64,000 bases of DNA from Collinsella aerofaciens (GCF_009876115.1 NZ_WWSY01000001.1:356993-420992); one strand, 5' to 3'; numbered from the stretch's first letter, positions 15,316-24,772 are shown. Program-made: numbers and translations. Notes: generated by a model from the letters alone, not told the origin.

Positions 15316-16578
15316 CTACAACACGGCGCCCTCGGGCAGATCGACGCGAACAACGTCCACGACGTCGCCCGCCTTGAGGTCGCACGGCCCTTCTTCAATA
15401 CGCAGTAGGCAGTTGGCCCGCTGCATCGTGCCGAGCAACGCCGAATTCTGCGTCTTGGCCTCGGTCACCAACAGCTCACCGGTCTCGGGGTCGCGCAAAA
15501 CCGTGGCGCGATCGAAGAAGCGGCGATGCTGTCGCTTTTTCACGCCGTGAGTGAGCGTCGCCTGCTGCACGGGACGCGCACCCTCGGCAAAGCCGCGCAT
15601 CTTGCGGATCGCCGGACGCGCAAGCATCTCAAAGCCTACATACGCCGCGGCCGGATTGCCTGAAAGTCCCAGGCAGGGCTTACCCCCGAGCAAGCCAAAC
15701 GTGATGGCCTTGCCCGGACGCATCGAGATGCGATCGAACAGCACCTCGCCCTCGCGCCGGACGAGCGCCGTCACGTAGTCGTAGTCGCCTGCCGAGGCGC
15801 CACCGCTCGTAATGACAAAATCGCACTCCAGCACGGCGCGATGCACCAGCTCGGCAATCGTCTGCTCATCATCGGGCGCAATGCCGTAGAACACGGGCTC
15901 GGCTCCTGCATCGAGCGCTTCGGCCATCAACGCCGACGAGTTGGAGTCGCGAATCTGCCCGCGCGCCGGCACGTTGCTCGGTGCAACCAGTTCCGTGCCC
16001 AGCGAGATGATGCCCACACGCGGGGCAGCGTGCGCCTTCACGCTCGCGTATCCGGCGCTTGCCAGCAGACCCGCGCCCGCCGGAGCCACGACCTCGCCGG
16101 CGTGCATCACAACGTCGCCGGCATGGGCCTCTTCGGCGGCAGAGCGAACGTTCTCCCCTACCTTGGCAGGCGCCGAGAACCTCACACGCGAGCCCTCGTT
16201 GCCGTCACCGTCGAGCACGTCGACGATCTCGTATTTCACCACGGCATCGGCACCTTCGGGTACCGGCGCGCCCGTCATGATGCGAACCGTCTCACCCGCG
16301 CCGATTGCGCCCTCAAACACATGGCCCGCGGCCTCGTGTCCGATAACGTTGAGCGTCACCGGCGCCTCGCCAGATGCCTGCGCCAAGTCCGACGAGCGCA
16401 CGGCATATCCGTCCATAGCGCTGTTGGCAAACGGCGAGATGTCGATATCGGCCACCGCGTCCTCGGCCAAGGGAAGACCGACGGCCTGCCACACGGGAAT
16501 CTCGACAACTTCGGTGCGATTCACGTGCGACAAGACGATCGCCTGCGCGTCCTCCAACGGAATGAGTTTCTCAGCCAT
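15316..16578 (-). CDS. moeA: Molybdopterin molybdenumtransferase MoeA
   Basis: The 420-residue protein has the MoeA hallmarks: DISPFANSAMDGYAVRSSD near residue 50, GEAPVTLNVIGHEAAG, RIMTGAPVPEGADAVV, and the MogA-like domain ITSGGASAGDYDYV with GLSGNPAAAYVGFE. It inserts molybdate into adenylated molybdopterin. ATG 16578 follows GAGG by five bases. It leads a two-gene unit with mog. No molybdoenzyme is encoded in the window, so its clients lie elsewhere. Confidence 0.92.
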   Translation of the reverse strand: MAEKLIPLEDAQAIVLSHVNRTEVVEIPVWQAVGLPLAEDAVADIDISPFANSAMDGYAVRSSDLAQASGEAPVTLNVIGHEAAGHVFEGAIGAGETVRIMTGAPVPEGADAVVKYEIVDVLDGDGNEGSRVRFSAPAKVGENVRSAAEEAHAGDVVMHAGEVVAPAGAGLLASAGYASVKAHAAPRVGIISLGTELVAPSNVPARGQIRDSNSSALMAEALDAGAEPVFYGIAPDDEQTIAELVHRAVLECDFVITSGGASAGDYDYVTALVRREGEVLFDRISMRPGKAITFGLLGGKPCLGLSGNPAAAYVGFEMLARPAIRKMRGFAEGARPVQQATLTHGVKKRQHRRFFDRATVLRDPETGELLVTEAKTQNSALLGTMQRANCLLRIEEGPCDLKAGDVVDVVRVDLPEGAVL

Positions 16579-16788
16579 ATACACCTCTAGCATGCAGCGG
16601 CGCGCAACAAAAGCGCCGATTCTTTATGTTTCTCTCAGTATAATCCCCGCCGCACGACGGCGACTTGGCCTGTACCCGCAAATACATCTGTCGGCCGCAA
16701 GCCGCGAAACAAAACCAAAACCAACCCACCGGCTCGTCGCGTTTACCGCGTTTTATAATGCTCGTGTTGCAACCCAAAAGAGGAACGT

Positions 16789-18210
16789 ATGACTTTTACC
16801 GACAAACCCGAAAGCGCAAACGAAGCGCAGGATCATTCTCAGTCGCTCGACGATGGCGGTTTTTTCTCCCTGAACGACGTCATCATGGCCGGCAGGCATC
16901 AGCTCACCCGCTCCGAGCATCTCTTGGCCGCCGACACGCGCCGCAACGCCCGCAACCTACTCGCGAGCGCCAAGTTGCTCACACTCGTCGTCATCGTCTC
17001 GCTCGCCATGGGCGTTGCCGCCTGGGCGTTTTTGACCTCGCTGAATATCGCAACCGACTATCGCGAGCACCATGCATGGGTCTACGCCTTGCTTCCCGTT
17101 GTGGGCGTTGCCACCGCATGGGTGTACAAAAACCACGGCCTTGCCGCCAAACGCGGTAACAACCTGGTCATCGACTCCGCTCTGGGCACACGCCTCATCC
17201 ATATGCGTATGGCCGTTCTCACCTTCGTCTGCTCCACGCTCACGCACCTAACGGGCGGATCTGCCGGTCGCGAGGGGGCCGCGGTGCAGATTGGCGGCAC
17301 CATCGCCAGCAACATCTCGAACCTCGCCCACCTCAAAAAACATGACCACCACGACCTCATGCTCGCAGGCATCTCGTCGGCCTTTGGCGCCGTATTCGGC
17401 TCGCCCCTTGCTGGAGCTTTCTTTGGCATGGAGATGTGCTTTATCGGCAAAATCGACTACACCGCGGGCATCTACTGCCTGGTCGCCTCGTTTACCGGCT
17501 ACTTTACGTCACTTGCCTTGGGAACCGAGTACGAGGCGAATGTCATCGCCAGCGTTCCCAACATGACACCACGGACGGTTGTCATCGTTGTTATCAGCGC
17601 AATTATCTTCGGTCTGACGGCACGCCTCTTTGCCTGGTCGGTTCGAACCGTCAAAAGCCTTTACGGTCGCTTTATCACCAATTACCTTACTCGCGCACTC
17701 GTGGGCGCACTCGTGGTTTTGGCCGCCTATGCCCTCCTTGACGCCTGGGACTACGCCGGCCTTTCCACGTGGCTTTCCGGCGCCGGATTTGCAGGCAACA
17801 CCACCTTGGCGGACGCAGCCATCAAGTTGGTCGTCACAGCGCTTACCCTGGGCGCGGGCTTCCAAGGTGGCGAGGTCACGCCCCTGTTTGGCATCGGTGC
17901 GGCACTCGGTGGCTGGATCGGTTGCCTTACCGGGCTTGACCCCAGTTTTCTGGCGGCTCTCGGCATGCTCGGCGTGTTCTGCGCCGGCCTCAACGTGCCC
18001 ATCACCACCTGCATGATGGCCATCGACCTGTTCCACGGCACGGCCGCCGGGTTCTTTGTCATCGTGGCCTTTATCAGCTACCTAACCGGCGGACACCGCG
18101 GCGTGTACCCCGCCCAGCGCATCATCTCACCCAAGCGCCGCTCGCTTATTGTGGATGAGGGCGGTACGGTAGCGGATGCTATCGAGCGCCACAACGACCT
18201 GATAGAGTAG
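16789..18210 (+). CDS. CLC-family anion channel or exchanger
   Basis: The 473-residue membrane protein has a 60-residue cytoplasmic N-terminus, about ten membrane segments and the CLC filter motifs GSAGREGAAVQIGG (with the gating Glu) and FQGGEVTPLFGIGAALGG. The second motif and the lack of the standard GSGIP sequence resemble the fluoride-exporting CLC branch more than classical chloride exchangers, but no fluoride riboswitch is seen upstream, so the ion is left open. AGAGG precedes the ATG. The gene diverges from moeA. Confidence 0.83.
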   Translation: MTFTDKPESANEAQDHSQSLDDGGFFSLNDVIMAGRHQLTRSEHLLAADTRRNARNLLASAKLLTLVVIVSLAMGVAAWAFLTSLNIATDYREHHAWVYALLPVVGVATAWVYKNHGLAAKRGNNLVIDSALGTRLIHMRMAVLTFVCSTLTHLTGGSAGREGAAVQIGGTIASNISNLAHLKKHDHHDLMLAGISSAFGAVFGSPLAGAFFGMEMCFIGKIDYTAGIYCLVASFTGYFTSLALGTEYEANVIASVPNMTPRTVVIVVISAIIFGLTARLFAWSVRTVKSLYGRFITNYLTRALVGALVVLAAYALLDAWDYAGLSTWLSGAGFAGNTTLADAAIKLVVTALTLGAGFQGGEVTPLFGIGAALGGWIGCLTGLDPSFLAALGMLGVFCAGLNVPITTCMMAIDLFHGTAAGFFVIVAFISYLTGGHRGVYPAQRIISPKRRSLIVDEGGTVADAIERHNDLIE

Positions 18211-18296
18211 ATGTAATAATCGCCGTGCAGCCACAATCGGGGGCAATTCGACCTGAGCGCGACCGCACTGTCATGTCACACGCCGGGAGTCGCCCC

Positions 18297-19259
18297 ATGC
18301 ACGCAACTGATTTTGGTCGCACGCTCATCATCGCCAACCCAGCCGCCCAGTCGGGTGCGGCACGCGAAGTTGCCGAGCGCCTGCAACGCTTTTTGGATAT
18401 GACCGCGCGCGCATCCCAGTTTGACCTGGTGCTAACCGAGCACACGGGACACGCCAAGGAGCTTGCCGCACAGACTCAGGGCTATCGCACCGTTATCGCA
18501 CTCGGCGGCGACGGCGTGATCCACGAAGTCGTCAACGGGCTTATGACGCAAAAGGAGGACGCCCGCCCCGCTCTTGCCGTCCTGCCCGTGGGCTCCGGCA
18601 ACGATTTTGCCCAGACGCTCGATATCGAAGATTTCTCCGGCAAGGATTTTGGCGCGCTACTCACCTGTGAGCTGCAGCGTCAGGACATCGGGCGGATTCG
18701 CTCATGGAACCCCGCAAGCGGCAGCGGCGAGGCGATCGTCGAGTATTACGACCAGACGCTCTCCGTCGGTATTGATGCCGCCATCGGCCTTGGCACCACC
18801 GAGCTGCGCAAAAAGACCGGCTTGACGGGTGCTCCGCTCTACACCCTTTCGGGACTTGAGCAGTTTGGCCTGCGCTATCGCAACTACCCCATGACAGTCA
18901 GCTTTGACGGCGCGCCCGCCGAGCGCGTGAGGGCGATCATCATGGCGATTCAGCTTGGTCCTACCTATGGCTCGGGCTATCGCATCTGCCCCGATGCCGA
19001 CCCCTGCGACGGCATGCTCGACGTCTGCTACGCCTGCGGCCCCGTCCCTCGCGCGGTAGCCCTGCCTATGTTCCTTTCGGCCAAGGACGGCCACCATACC
19101 AAGTTGCCACCGGTTCGCATGCGCCGCTGCCGCCATGCCGAGCTAACTTTTGAGGAGCTCGACTACCCCATCCAGGCCGACGGCGAGCCCATCGTCGCCT
19201 CGCGCATCGAAGTCGACATCCTACCCGGCGCCCTCCAAGTCTGGCACCCAACCCGCTAA
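18297..19259 (+). CDS. Diacylglycerol/lipid kinase family protein (YegS/DagK type)
   Basis: The 320-residue protein has the DAGK catalytic signature: LIIANPAAQSGAAREVAERL near the N-terminus, VIALGGDGVIHEVVNGL with the GGDG motif, and LPVGSGNDFAQTLDI. Such kinases phosphorylate diacylglycerol or related lipids at the membrane face. ATG 18297 is chosen for GGGAG seven bases upstream; earlier ATG 18273 and GTG 18225 lack a ribosome site. It converges on the ArfB-like gene with a REP-like hairpin between them. Confidence 0.87.
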   Translation: MHATDFGRTLIIANPAAQSGAAREVAERLQRFLDMTARASQFDLVLTEHTGHAKELAAQTQGYRTVIALGGDGVIHEVVNGLMTQKEDARPALAVLPVGSGNDFAQTLDIEDFSGKDFGALLTCELQRQDIGRIRSWNPASGSGEAIVEYYDQTLSVGIDAAIGLGTTELRKKTGLTGAPLYTLSGLEQFGLRYRNYPMTVSFDGAPAERVRAIIMAIQLGPTYGSGYRICPDADPCDGMLDVCYACGPVPRAVALPMFLSAKDGHHTKLPPVRMRRCRHAELTFEELDYPIQADGEPIVASRIEVDILPGALQVWHPTR

Positions 19260-19267
19260 CCCCACCT

Positions 19268-19336
19268 AAGTTGCGGTGAAATAGGGACTGTTTATGCAGC
19301 TAAAGCCGCGAAACAGTCCCTATTTCACCGCAACTT
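19268..19336. repeat. REP-like inverted repeat, complete copy
   Basis: Two perfect 26-base arms (19268-19293 and 19311-19336; AAGTTGCGGTGAAATAGGGA inward) flank a 17-base loop. The same arm sequence recurs at 40087-40153 and as fragments near 541-620 and 952-981. It lies between convergent genes and can terminate both. Confidence 0.8.
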
Positions 19337-19346
19337 ATTGAGAAGA

Positions 19347-19727
19347 TCATTCCTCCCCGCCCGGCTTGCGACGGTTGGCCTTTTTAATCGCGTTGAAGTG
19401 CTTGTCATTGAGCCTGCGCTGGCGAGAGCGCAGAGGCACCTTAGTCTTTACGCGTCGGCGCGGTGGACGCCCGCGACGCTCCAGCTCAGCGCGCAGCTTA
19501 CGCAGACAGCTCGCGCGATTCTGAAACTGACTACGGCTCTCGCGCGCCGTCACGACAATCCCCGTGGGCCCATGCTTCATACGCACCGCCGAGTCCGTCG
19601 TGTTCACGCCCTGCCCGCCCGGACCCGTCGCGCGAAACACCTGCACCTCGCAATCGCGCGCCAACTCCTCGGCCGACATCTCGGCATAGCGCGCATACTC
19701 GCGCCATCCCATCTTGTTCTCGTCCAT
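19347..19727 (-). CDS. Peptidyl-tRNA hydrolase / release-factor-like protein (ArfB/YaeJ type)
   Basis: The 126-residue protein has the release-factor catalytic GGQ loop, [20 protein letters not shown] (GGQ at 37-39), and a basic C-terminal tail ([34 protein letters not shown]), the plan of ArfB-type proteins that free stalled ribosomes. The codon-recognition domains of true release factors are absent. Start 19727 has GGGGAGG seven bases upstream, favoured over ATG 19745. GGQGVN rather than GGQHVN places it nearer to the RF-like bacterial branch. Confidence 0.8.
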   Translation of the reverse strand: MDENKMGWREYARYAEMSAEELARDCEVQVFRATGPGGQGVNTTDSAVRMKHGPTGIVVTARESRSQFQNRASCLRKLRAELERRGRPPRRRVKTKVPLRSRQRRLNDKHFNAIKKANRRKPGGEE

Positions 19728-19746
19728 ATCAGCACCTCCCCTCATA

Positions 19747-19784
19747 CAAAAAAATGTGACAAAGGGACAGTCCCTTTGTCACAT
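19747..19784 (-). terminator. Terminator of xpt, perfect palindrome
   Basis: Stem TGTGACAAAGGGAC/GTCCCTTTGTCACA (19755-19783) is followed on the minus strand by TTTTTTT. The stem sequence itself is of a type often dispersed in Gram-positive genomes, so it may be a REP element used as a terminator. Confidence 0.85.
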
Positions 19785-19811
19785 CGCATACCAATCGCTT
19801 GTGTTGCGCGC

Positions 19812-20390
19812 TTAGGCGAAGGTGATCTCGCCGTTCTCGCAGTCCATATCGGCGATACGGGCCAGGCTCTCAACGCGGAAGCCGCGCTTACGGAGCTTAT
19901 CGCCGCCGCCCTGGAAGCCCTTCTCAACGGCGATGCCAATGCCGGCAACTTCGGCGCCCGCAGCCTCGCAGATCTTAATAAGGCCCTCAAGCGCGCAGCC
20001 GTTGGCCAGGAAGTCGTCGATGATCAGGACCTTGTCGCCCTCGGACAGGAAGCGCTTGCCGACGATGACCGGGTACTCCTTCTGCTTGGTAAAGGAGTAG
20101 ATGGTCGTAGCATACTGCTCGCCGTCGAGGTTGATGGACTGGGCCTTCTTGGCAAAGACCACTGGTACGCCGCCAAAATGCTGAGCTGCGATGCAAGCCA
20201 TGCCAATGCCCGAAGCCTCAATCGTCAGGATCTTGTTGATCTCGACATCCTTGAACAGACGGGCCCACTCGGCGCCCATGTGGTCGAACAGCTCAACGTC
20301 GCACTGGTGGTTGAGGAAGGCATCAACCTTAAGGACGTTACCGGCCTTTACGATGCCGTCATGGCGAATACGATCCTCAAGCTCCTGCAT
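19812..20390 (-). CDS. xpt: Xanthine phosphoribosyltransferase
   Basis: The 192-residue protein matches Xpt throughout: [59 protein letters not shown] and the PRPP loop [18 protein letters not shown]. It salvages xanthine to XMP. AAGGGG stands seven bases before ATG 20390. No purine riboswitch is visible in the 150 bases upstream, unlike Bacillus xpt. Confidence 0.93.
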   Translation of the reverse strand: MQELEDRIRHDGIVKAGNVLKVDAFLNHQCDVELFDHMGAEWARLFKDVEINKILTIEASGIGMACIAAQHFGGVPVVFAKKAQSINLDGEQYATTIYSFTKQKEYPVIVGKRFLSEGDKVLIIDDFLANGCALEGLIKICEAAGAEVAGIGIAVEKGFQGGGDKLRKRGFRVESLARIADMDCENGEITFA

Positions 20391-20546
20391 GGCGCAACCC
20401 CTTCTCGCGGCAACGATACCGCGCGATTAATAAACGTTGTTCGATAGTCTACCACGGACCGACCCCCGCCCGCCCCACAAGCCGCATCGCACCACAAACC
20501 AGTTTTTGAGACGGCGCGAATACGTGGCAGACAGCCTCCCAACACG

Positions 20547-21851
20547 CTAATGGCGGGCGCGCATCTTCACCAAACGCACCATGGCAAGCGCAAAGCCCAC
20601 GGCGGCCACAGCCATAAGCACGTTGAACACCGAGCGAAAGCCGAATAGGAATACATCCGGACGGCCTGTAACAAAACTGGTCACGGCCTCGCCCATCGCC
20701 ACGCTCATCTGCCCATAAAGGATATGCGAACCTGCCGTAATACCCAGCGCCATGCCCGCATAGCGCGCCAAGCTGCCCAAGCTACCTGCAAAGCCAAGCG
20801 CCTCGCGCGGAGCCGAGCCCATGTACAGCGAGTTGTTGGGGCTCTGGAAAATCGACGTACCGCACGACATAAATGCGACGCAGCACACGATCACAGGGAT
20901 AGAAGAGTGCTCGTCGAGCGTGCTTACTGCAAAGAGACCGCACACGTACACGCCCAGGCCGACCGCCGTGGGACCCTCGCAGCCAACACGGTCCGAAACC
21001 GTTCCCGAAAGCGGGCCGATAAAGGCATTCACCATTGGCAGCGCCAAAAAGAGCAGTCCGGAAATGTCGGAACCAAAGCCGTGGGCGTCCTGAAAATAGA
21101 ACGGCAGGATAAACTCGGATGCGCCAATGCCAACGAACACGATGAGCATGCAGGCAAGATTGATGGTGAAGGCCGAATTTGCAAAGCAGCGACGCGCGGC
21201 CTCCGCCAGCGACATGGGGCGCTCGCCGGCCTCCGGCTTAACATGCGGCAGCGTGTAGAGCCCCACGATAAACGAGATGACGCCAATGGGCAGGTTGATG
21301 AGGAAGATGCTCTCCCAAGGAAAGCTTGCCACCAGCATGCCGCCGAGCACGGGGCCACACATCATGCCGAGGGCCACGAAGGTCGCGAGAATACCCATGG
21401 CACGACCGCGCTCGCGCGCCGGAAACGACTCGGTGATGATACCCATGTTGTTAGCCATGGCCGCCGCGCAGCCGACGCCCTGCACAATGCGTGCCAGAAT
21501 AAGAACTTCGAGCGAACTCGAAAGGCCGCAAAGCAGCGAGCCGACCGTAAAAACGATTACGCCCAGCTGGAATACGCCCACCTTGCCGCGCACGTCGCCC
21601 AAGCGGCCAAACGGCAGCATAGCCACGCATGTCGCAAGCAGATACACCGAGCTCACCAGCTGAATGCGATCGAGGCCCACGCCCAGCTCCTTTTGCATCA
21701 CGGGTAGCGCCACGGTCACGACGGTCGAATCCAGACACACCATAAACGTCATGATGAGCACGGTAAACAGAATCGCCCATTTGTTCTTGCCATGGGTGTC
21801 GCCCTCAAGGGCAATGCGCTCGCGGCGCAGCTGCTCTGCGGTTTTCTCCAT
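20547..21851 (-). CDS. MFS drug/metabolite exporter, DHA2-like
   Basis: The 434-residue protein has about 12 membrane segments; the first carries FMVCLDSTVVTVALPVMQKEL, motif D1 of the EmrB/QacA group, then MLPFGRLGDVRGK (motif A) and RIVQGVGCAAAMANNMGII (motif C-like). It probably exports a drug or metabolite with proton influx. Start 21851 follows GAAAGG by six bases. The substrate is unknown. Confidence 0.82.
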   Translation of the reverse strand: MEKTAEQLRRERIALEGDTHGKNKWAILFTVLIMTFMVCLDSTVVTVALPVMQKELGVGLDRIQLVSSVYLLATCVAMLPFGRLGDVRGKVGVFQLGVIVFTVGSLLCGLSSSLEVLILARIVQGVGCAAAMANNMGIITESFPARERGRAMGILATFVALGMMCGPVLGGMLVASFPWESIFLINLPIGVISFIVGLYTLPHVKPEAGERPMSLAEAARRCFANSAFTINLACMLIVFVGIGASEFILPFYFQDAHGFGSDISGLLFLALPMVNAFIGPLSGTVSDRVGCEGPTAVGLGVYVCGLFAVSTLDEHSSIPVIVCCVAFMSCGTSIFQSPNNSLYMGSAPREALGFAGSLGSLARYAGMALGITAGSHILYGQMSVAMGEAVTSFVTGRPDVFLFGFRSVFNVLMAVAAVGFALAMVRLVKMRARH

Positions 21852-21876
21852 ATCCATCCTTTCGAGTGGCGCAACG

Positions 21877-21924
21877 CAAAAACGGGGCCCCAATCGCCTA
21901 CAAACAGTCGCGATTGGGGTCCCG
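21877..21924 (-). terminator. Strong terminator after metY
   Basis: Arms 21884-21897 and 21910-21923 pair over 14 bases (one mismatch) and are followed on the minus strand by GTTTTTG. The hairpin lies between the metY stop and the exporter start. Confidence 0.85.
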
Positions 21925-21992
21925 CCTACGGAATCGGAACGAAAGGTCGCCGAAGCTTTCTGCCAGCATCGGCGCCTTATACGAACGCTAGC

Positions 21993-23276
21993 CTAGCACT
22001 GCTCGAGTGCCTGCTCAAGGTCGGCAATCAGATCGGCCGTATCCTCGAGGCCGCACGACAGGCGCACCATGTCGGCGGAGATGCCACAGGCGATGAGCTC
22101 CTCATCGTTCATCTGGCGATGCGTGGCATTAGCGGGATGCAGGCAGCAGGTGCGGGCGTCGGCCACGTGCGTGGCGATCTGGGCGAGCTTGAGGCTCTTC
22201 ATAAAGGTCTCGGCCGCCGCGCGACCACCGTTAAAGCCAAAGCTCACAACGCCGCAGGTACCGTTGGGCATGTACTTCTGAGCGATGTCATAGTACTTAT
22301 CGCCCTCCAGGCCCGGAAAGCTCACGAAGCGTACCTTGGGATGGCTCTGCAGGAACTTGGCAACGGCCAGGCCGTTCTCACAATGACGCGGCATGCGTAC
22401 ATGCAGGCTCTCGAGCGAGCTGTTCAGGAAGAAGGCCGCCTGCGGGTTCTGCATGGGGCCGAGGTCGCGCATGAGCTGAGCGGTTGCCTTGGTAATGAAG
22501 GCACCCTCGCGACCGAACTTCTCGGCATACGTCACGCCGTGGTAGCTCTCGTCGGGCGTGGTGAGACCCGGGAACTTGTCTGCATGGGCCATCCAGTCAA
22601 ACTGGCCGTGGTCGACGATCACGCCGCCCAGGTAGGCAGCATGTCCATCCATGTACTTGGTGGTAGAGTGCGTAACGATGTCGGCGCCCCACTCAAAGGG
22701 ACGGCACATCACGGGCGTCGGGAAGGTGTTGTCGACCATCAGCGGCACGCCGTGGTCATGTGCGGCCTTGGCAAAGCGCTCAATATCGAGCACGGCGAGG
22801 GCGGGGTTGGCGATCGTCTCGCCAAAGACGAGCTTGGTATTGGGCTCAAATGCCGCCTCGAGCTCCTCGTCGGTGCAGTCGGGGGCAACGAACGTGCAGG
22901 TCACGCCCATGCGGCCCATGGTGTGGGCGAGCAGGTTATACGTACCGCCGTAAATGGCAGAGCTCGCGACCACATGATCGCCGGCACCGACCACGTTAAA
23001 GATCGCGAGGAAATTCGCAGCCATGCCCGAGCTCGTGAGCATCGCAGCGGTGCCGCCCTCCATCTCGCAGATCTTGGCGGCAACCAGATCGCACGTGGGG
23101 TTCTGCAGACGGCTGTAGAAGTAGCCCGACTCCTCTAGGTCAAACAGCTTGCCCATGTGCTCGGACGTGTCGTACTTCCACGTGGTGGACTGGTAGATGG
23201 GCACCTGGCGCGGCTCGGCATCTCCCGGGTGATAGCCGCCCTGAACACATGTGGTACCGATGGTCTGCTCGCTCAT
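21993..23276 (-). CDS. metY: O-acetylhomoserine sulfhydrylase
   Basis: The 427-residue PLP protein has the Cys/Met metabolism fold: TTCVQGGYHPGDAEPRQVPI, YFYSRLQNPTCDLVAAKI, IYGGTYNLL, NPALAVLDIERFAKAA, and the PLP lysine in VTHSTTKYMDGH. The length of about 430 and these motifs favour MetY (homocysteine from O-acetylhomoserine and sulfide) over shorter MetB/MetC. AGGGAG precedes ATG 23276. It is transcribed divergently from the C_GCAxxG_C_C gene. Confidence 0.87.
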   Translation of the reverse strand: MSEQTIGTTCVQGGYHPGDAEPRQVPIYQSTTWKYDTSEHMGKLFDLEESGYFYSRLQNPTCDLVAAKICEMEGGTAAMLTSSGMAANFLAIFNVVGAGDHVVASSAIYGGTYNLLAHTMGRMGVTCTFVAPDCTDEELEAAFEPNTKLVFGETIANPALAVLDIERFAKAAHDHGVPLMVDNTFPTPVMCRPFEWGADIVTHSTTKYMDGHAAYLGGVIVDHGQFDWMAHADKFPGLTTPDESYHGVTYAEKFGREGAFITKATAQLMRDLGPMQNPQAAFFLNSSLESLHVRMPRHCENGLAVAKFLQSHPKVRFVSFPGLEGDKYYDIAQKYMPNGTCGVVSFGFNGGRAAAETFMKSLKLAQIATHVADARTCCLHPANATHRQMNDEELIACGISADMVRLSCGLEDTADLIADLEQALEQC

Positions 23277-23506
23277 ATCTAGCTCCCTTGCCTGGGTTAC
23301 ATTTTATTCGGTTCACGATACCGCTACCCTGCACCCCTCTCAACCCATCCCCAAGGTAGGTTATAGGACAAATTGATCAGGGGTATTTATCTCAAGCCTT
23401 GGGCATTTGCTCGATAGATAAAAATGAGGCATACATGAAGCTCTCGATGATTACATGCCCCGTCACAGGTACCATAGGCGGGTACACCGTGACCAAGGAG
23501 ACAACG

Positions 23507-23953
23507 ATGAAGCAAATCGATACGGCCCAGCTCGACATCACCGCCTGTCAGGCTCAGGCTGCCGAATACCACGCCCGTGGCTTTAACTGCGCCCAGGCCG
23601 TTGCCTGCACGCTCGCGCCCGCCGTCGGGCTCGACCCCCAGGTCGCCTTTACCCTCACCGAGGGCTTTGGCGCCGGCATGGGCGGCATGACCGAAACCTG
23701 CGGCGCCATCTCGGGCGCCGTGGCCATCATGGGCTTTGTAATGAGCGACGGCATGGAAAACCCCAAGACTAAGGGCCAGACCTACAAGCTGTCGCGCGAA
23801 ATCGCCAAGCGCTTTGGCGAGAAGAACACGACGACCGTCTGCGGCACGCTCAAGGGCATCGGATCGGACAAGGGTCCGCTCCGCAGCTGCCCCGGCTGCA
23901 TCGACGATGCCGTCGAGATCGCCTGTGATGTGCTAAAGCAGCTCGCCGAGTAA
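23507..23953 (+). CDS. C_GCAxxG_C_C family redox protein
   Basis: The 148-residue soluble protein holds the four-cysteine pattern of this family: ARGFNCAQAVAC, MTETCGAISGAVAIMG, TTVCGTLKG and LRSCPGCIDDAVEIAC. Members are thought to bind a metal or to be redox active in anaerobes, and some carry selenocysteine; here every position is Cys. ATG 23507 follows AAGGAG by six bases; upstream extension has no support. Confidence 0.8.
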   Translation: MKQIDTAQLDITACQAQAAEYHARGFNCAQAVACTLAPAVGLDPQVAFTLTEGFGAGMGGMTETCGAISGAVAIMGFVMSDGMENPKTKGQTYKLSREIAKRFGEKNTTTVCGTLKGIGSDKGPLRSCPGCIDDAVEIACDVLKQLAE

Positions 23954-23965
23954 ACGGCAGCAACA

Positions 23966-24023
23966 GAAAAACGACGGCCGGCGCGCTTGGGATACTTCCA
24001 AAAGCACGCCGGCCGTCGTCGTT
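23966..24023. terminator. Bidirectional terminator between convergent genes
   Basis: Arms 23971-23988 and 24002-24019 pair over 18 bases with one mismatch (ACGACGGCCGGCG inward), flanked by A- and T-rich bases. The right arm reaches the yigZ stop codon. Confidence 0.75.
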
Positions 24024-24660
24024 AGAACTCCGCAAATTCGGGAGCGCCGACCTCGATCTCCTCGCGCCCCGCCATAAACTCGCGCATCTTAGCGCAAAAC
24101 GGCTCCTGCTCCCCCGCCTTAAACACCAAATGAATCGTCACGGCATCCGCGTAATCGGTATCCGAAACCTTGGCACCCGAATCCTGTGCCAAACGAAGCA
24201 CCTGTTCGTACTGCGGATAGGCCACATGCACGTCAACCGGCACGACGCTCGTCATCTCAACGATCTGCCCGGCCTCCTGAGCCGCGGCCACCGCCGCCTG
24301 CGTCGCCGCGGTATAGGCGCGTACCAAGCCACCAGGCCCCAACAGCGTGCCACCAAAATAGCGCGTCACCACGCAGCAAACATTTTTGAGCCCCGCGCCG
24401 CGCAGCACCTCGAGCGTCGGCATACCGCTCGTGCGGCTCGGCTCACCGTCATCGCTCTGGCGTTCGCGTCCATCGACCAAAATCCACGCGGGAACATTGT
24501 GTCGAGCGTCGTAATGACGCTTGCGAACCATCTCGATAAAGGCATTCGCCTCGTCCTCGGACTCAATATGGACCAGCTGGGCAATAAACCGACTCTTACG
24601 ATCGACGAACTCACCCGTAGCCTCAATATTCGATTGCAGAGTAAAATAGCTGTCCAACAA
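24022..24660 (-). CDS. YigZ/IMPACT family protein
   Basis: The 212-residue protein has the UPF0029 N-terminal domain (EFVDRKSRFIAQLVHIESEDEA, DDGEPSRTSGMPTLEVL, VTRYFGGTLLGPGGLVRAY) and a small C-terminal domain. The molecular role of YigZ is unsettled; homologues bind ribosome-linked factors. The start is TTG: two adjacent TTG codons (24660, 24657) follow AGGGG, and either could be used. No ATG is suitable. Confidence 0.83.
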   Translation of the reverse strand: MLDSYFTLQSNIEATGEFVDRKSRFIAQLVHIESEDEANAFIEMVRKRHYDARHNVPAWILVDGRERQSDDGEPSRTSGMPTLEVLRGAGLKNVCCVVTRYFGGTLLGPGGLVRAYTAATQAAVAAAQEAGQIVEMTSVVPVDVHVAYPQYEQVLRLAQDSGAKVSDTDYADAVTIHLVFKAGEQEPFCAKMREFMAGREEIEVGAPEFAEF

Positions 24661-24772
24661 AGCCCCTCAACAACAAGCAAAGCAACAAACAGCCTCAATA
24701 ATACGGCAAAGGGTGTACCGTTGCCCTCGCCAACAAGAACGGAAACGCCAATGATGCCGTCACCAACAGCGA

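Noticed and set aside
16594-16788. Fluoride riboswitch upstream of the CLC gene
   Set aside because: I looked for the crcB core blocks and could not find them; the region shows only a TATAAT box near 16754.
20391-20546. Purine riboswitch upstream of xpt
   Set aside because: The conserved junction sequences of the purine aptamer are absent.
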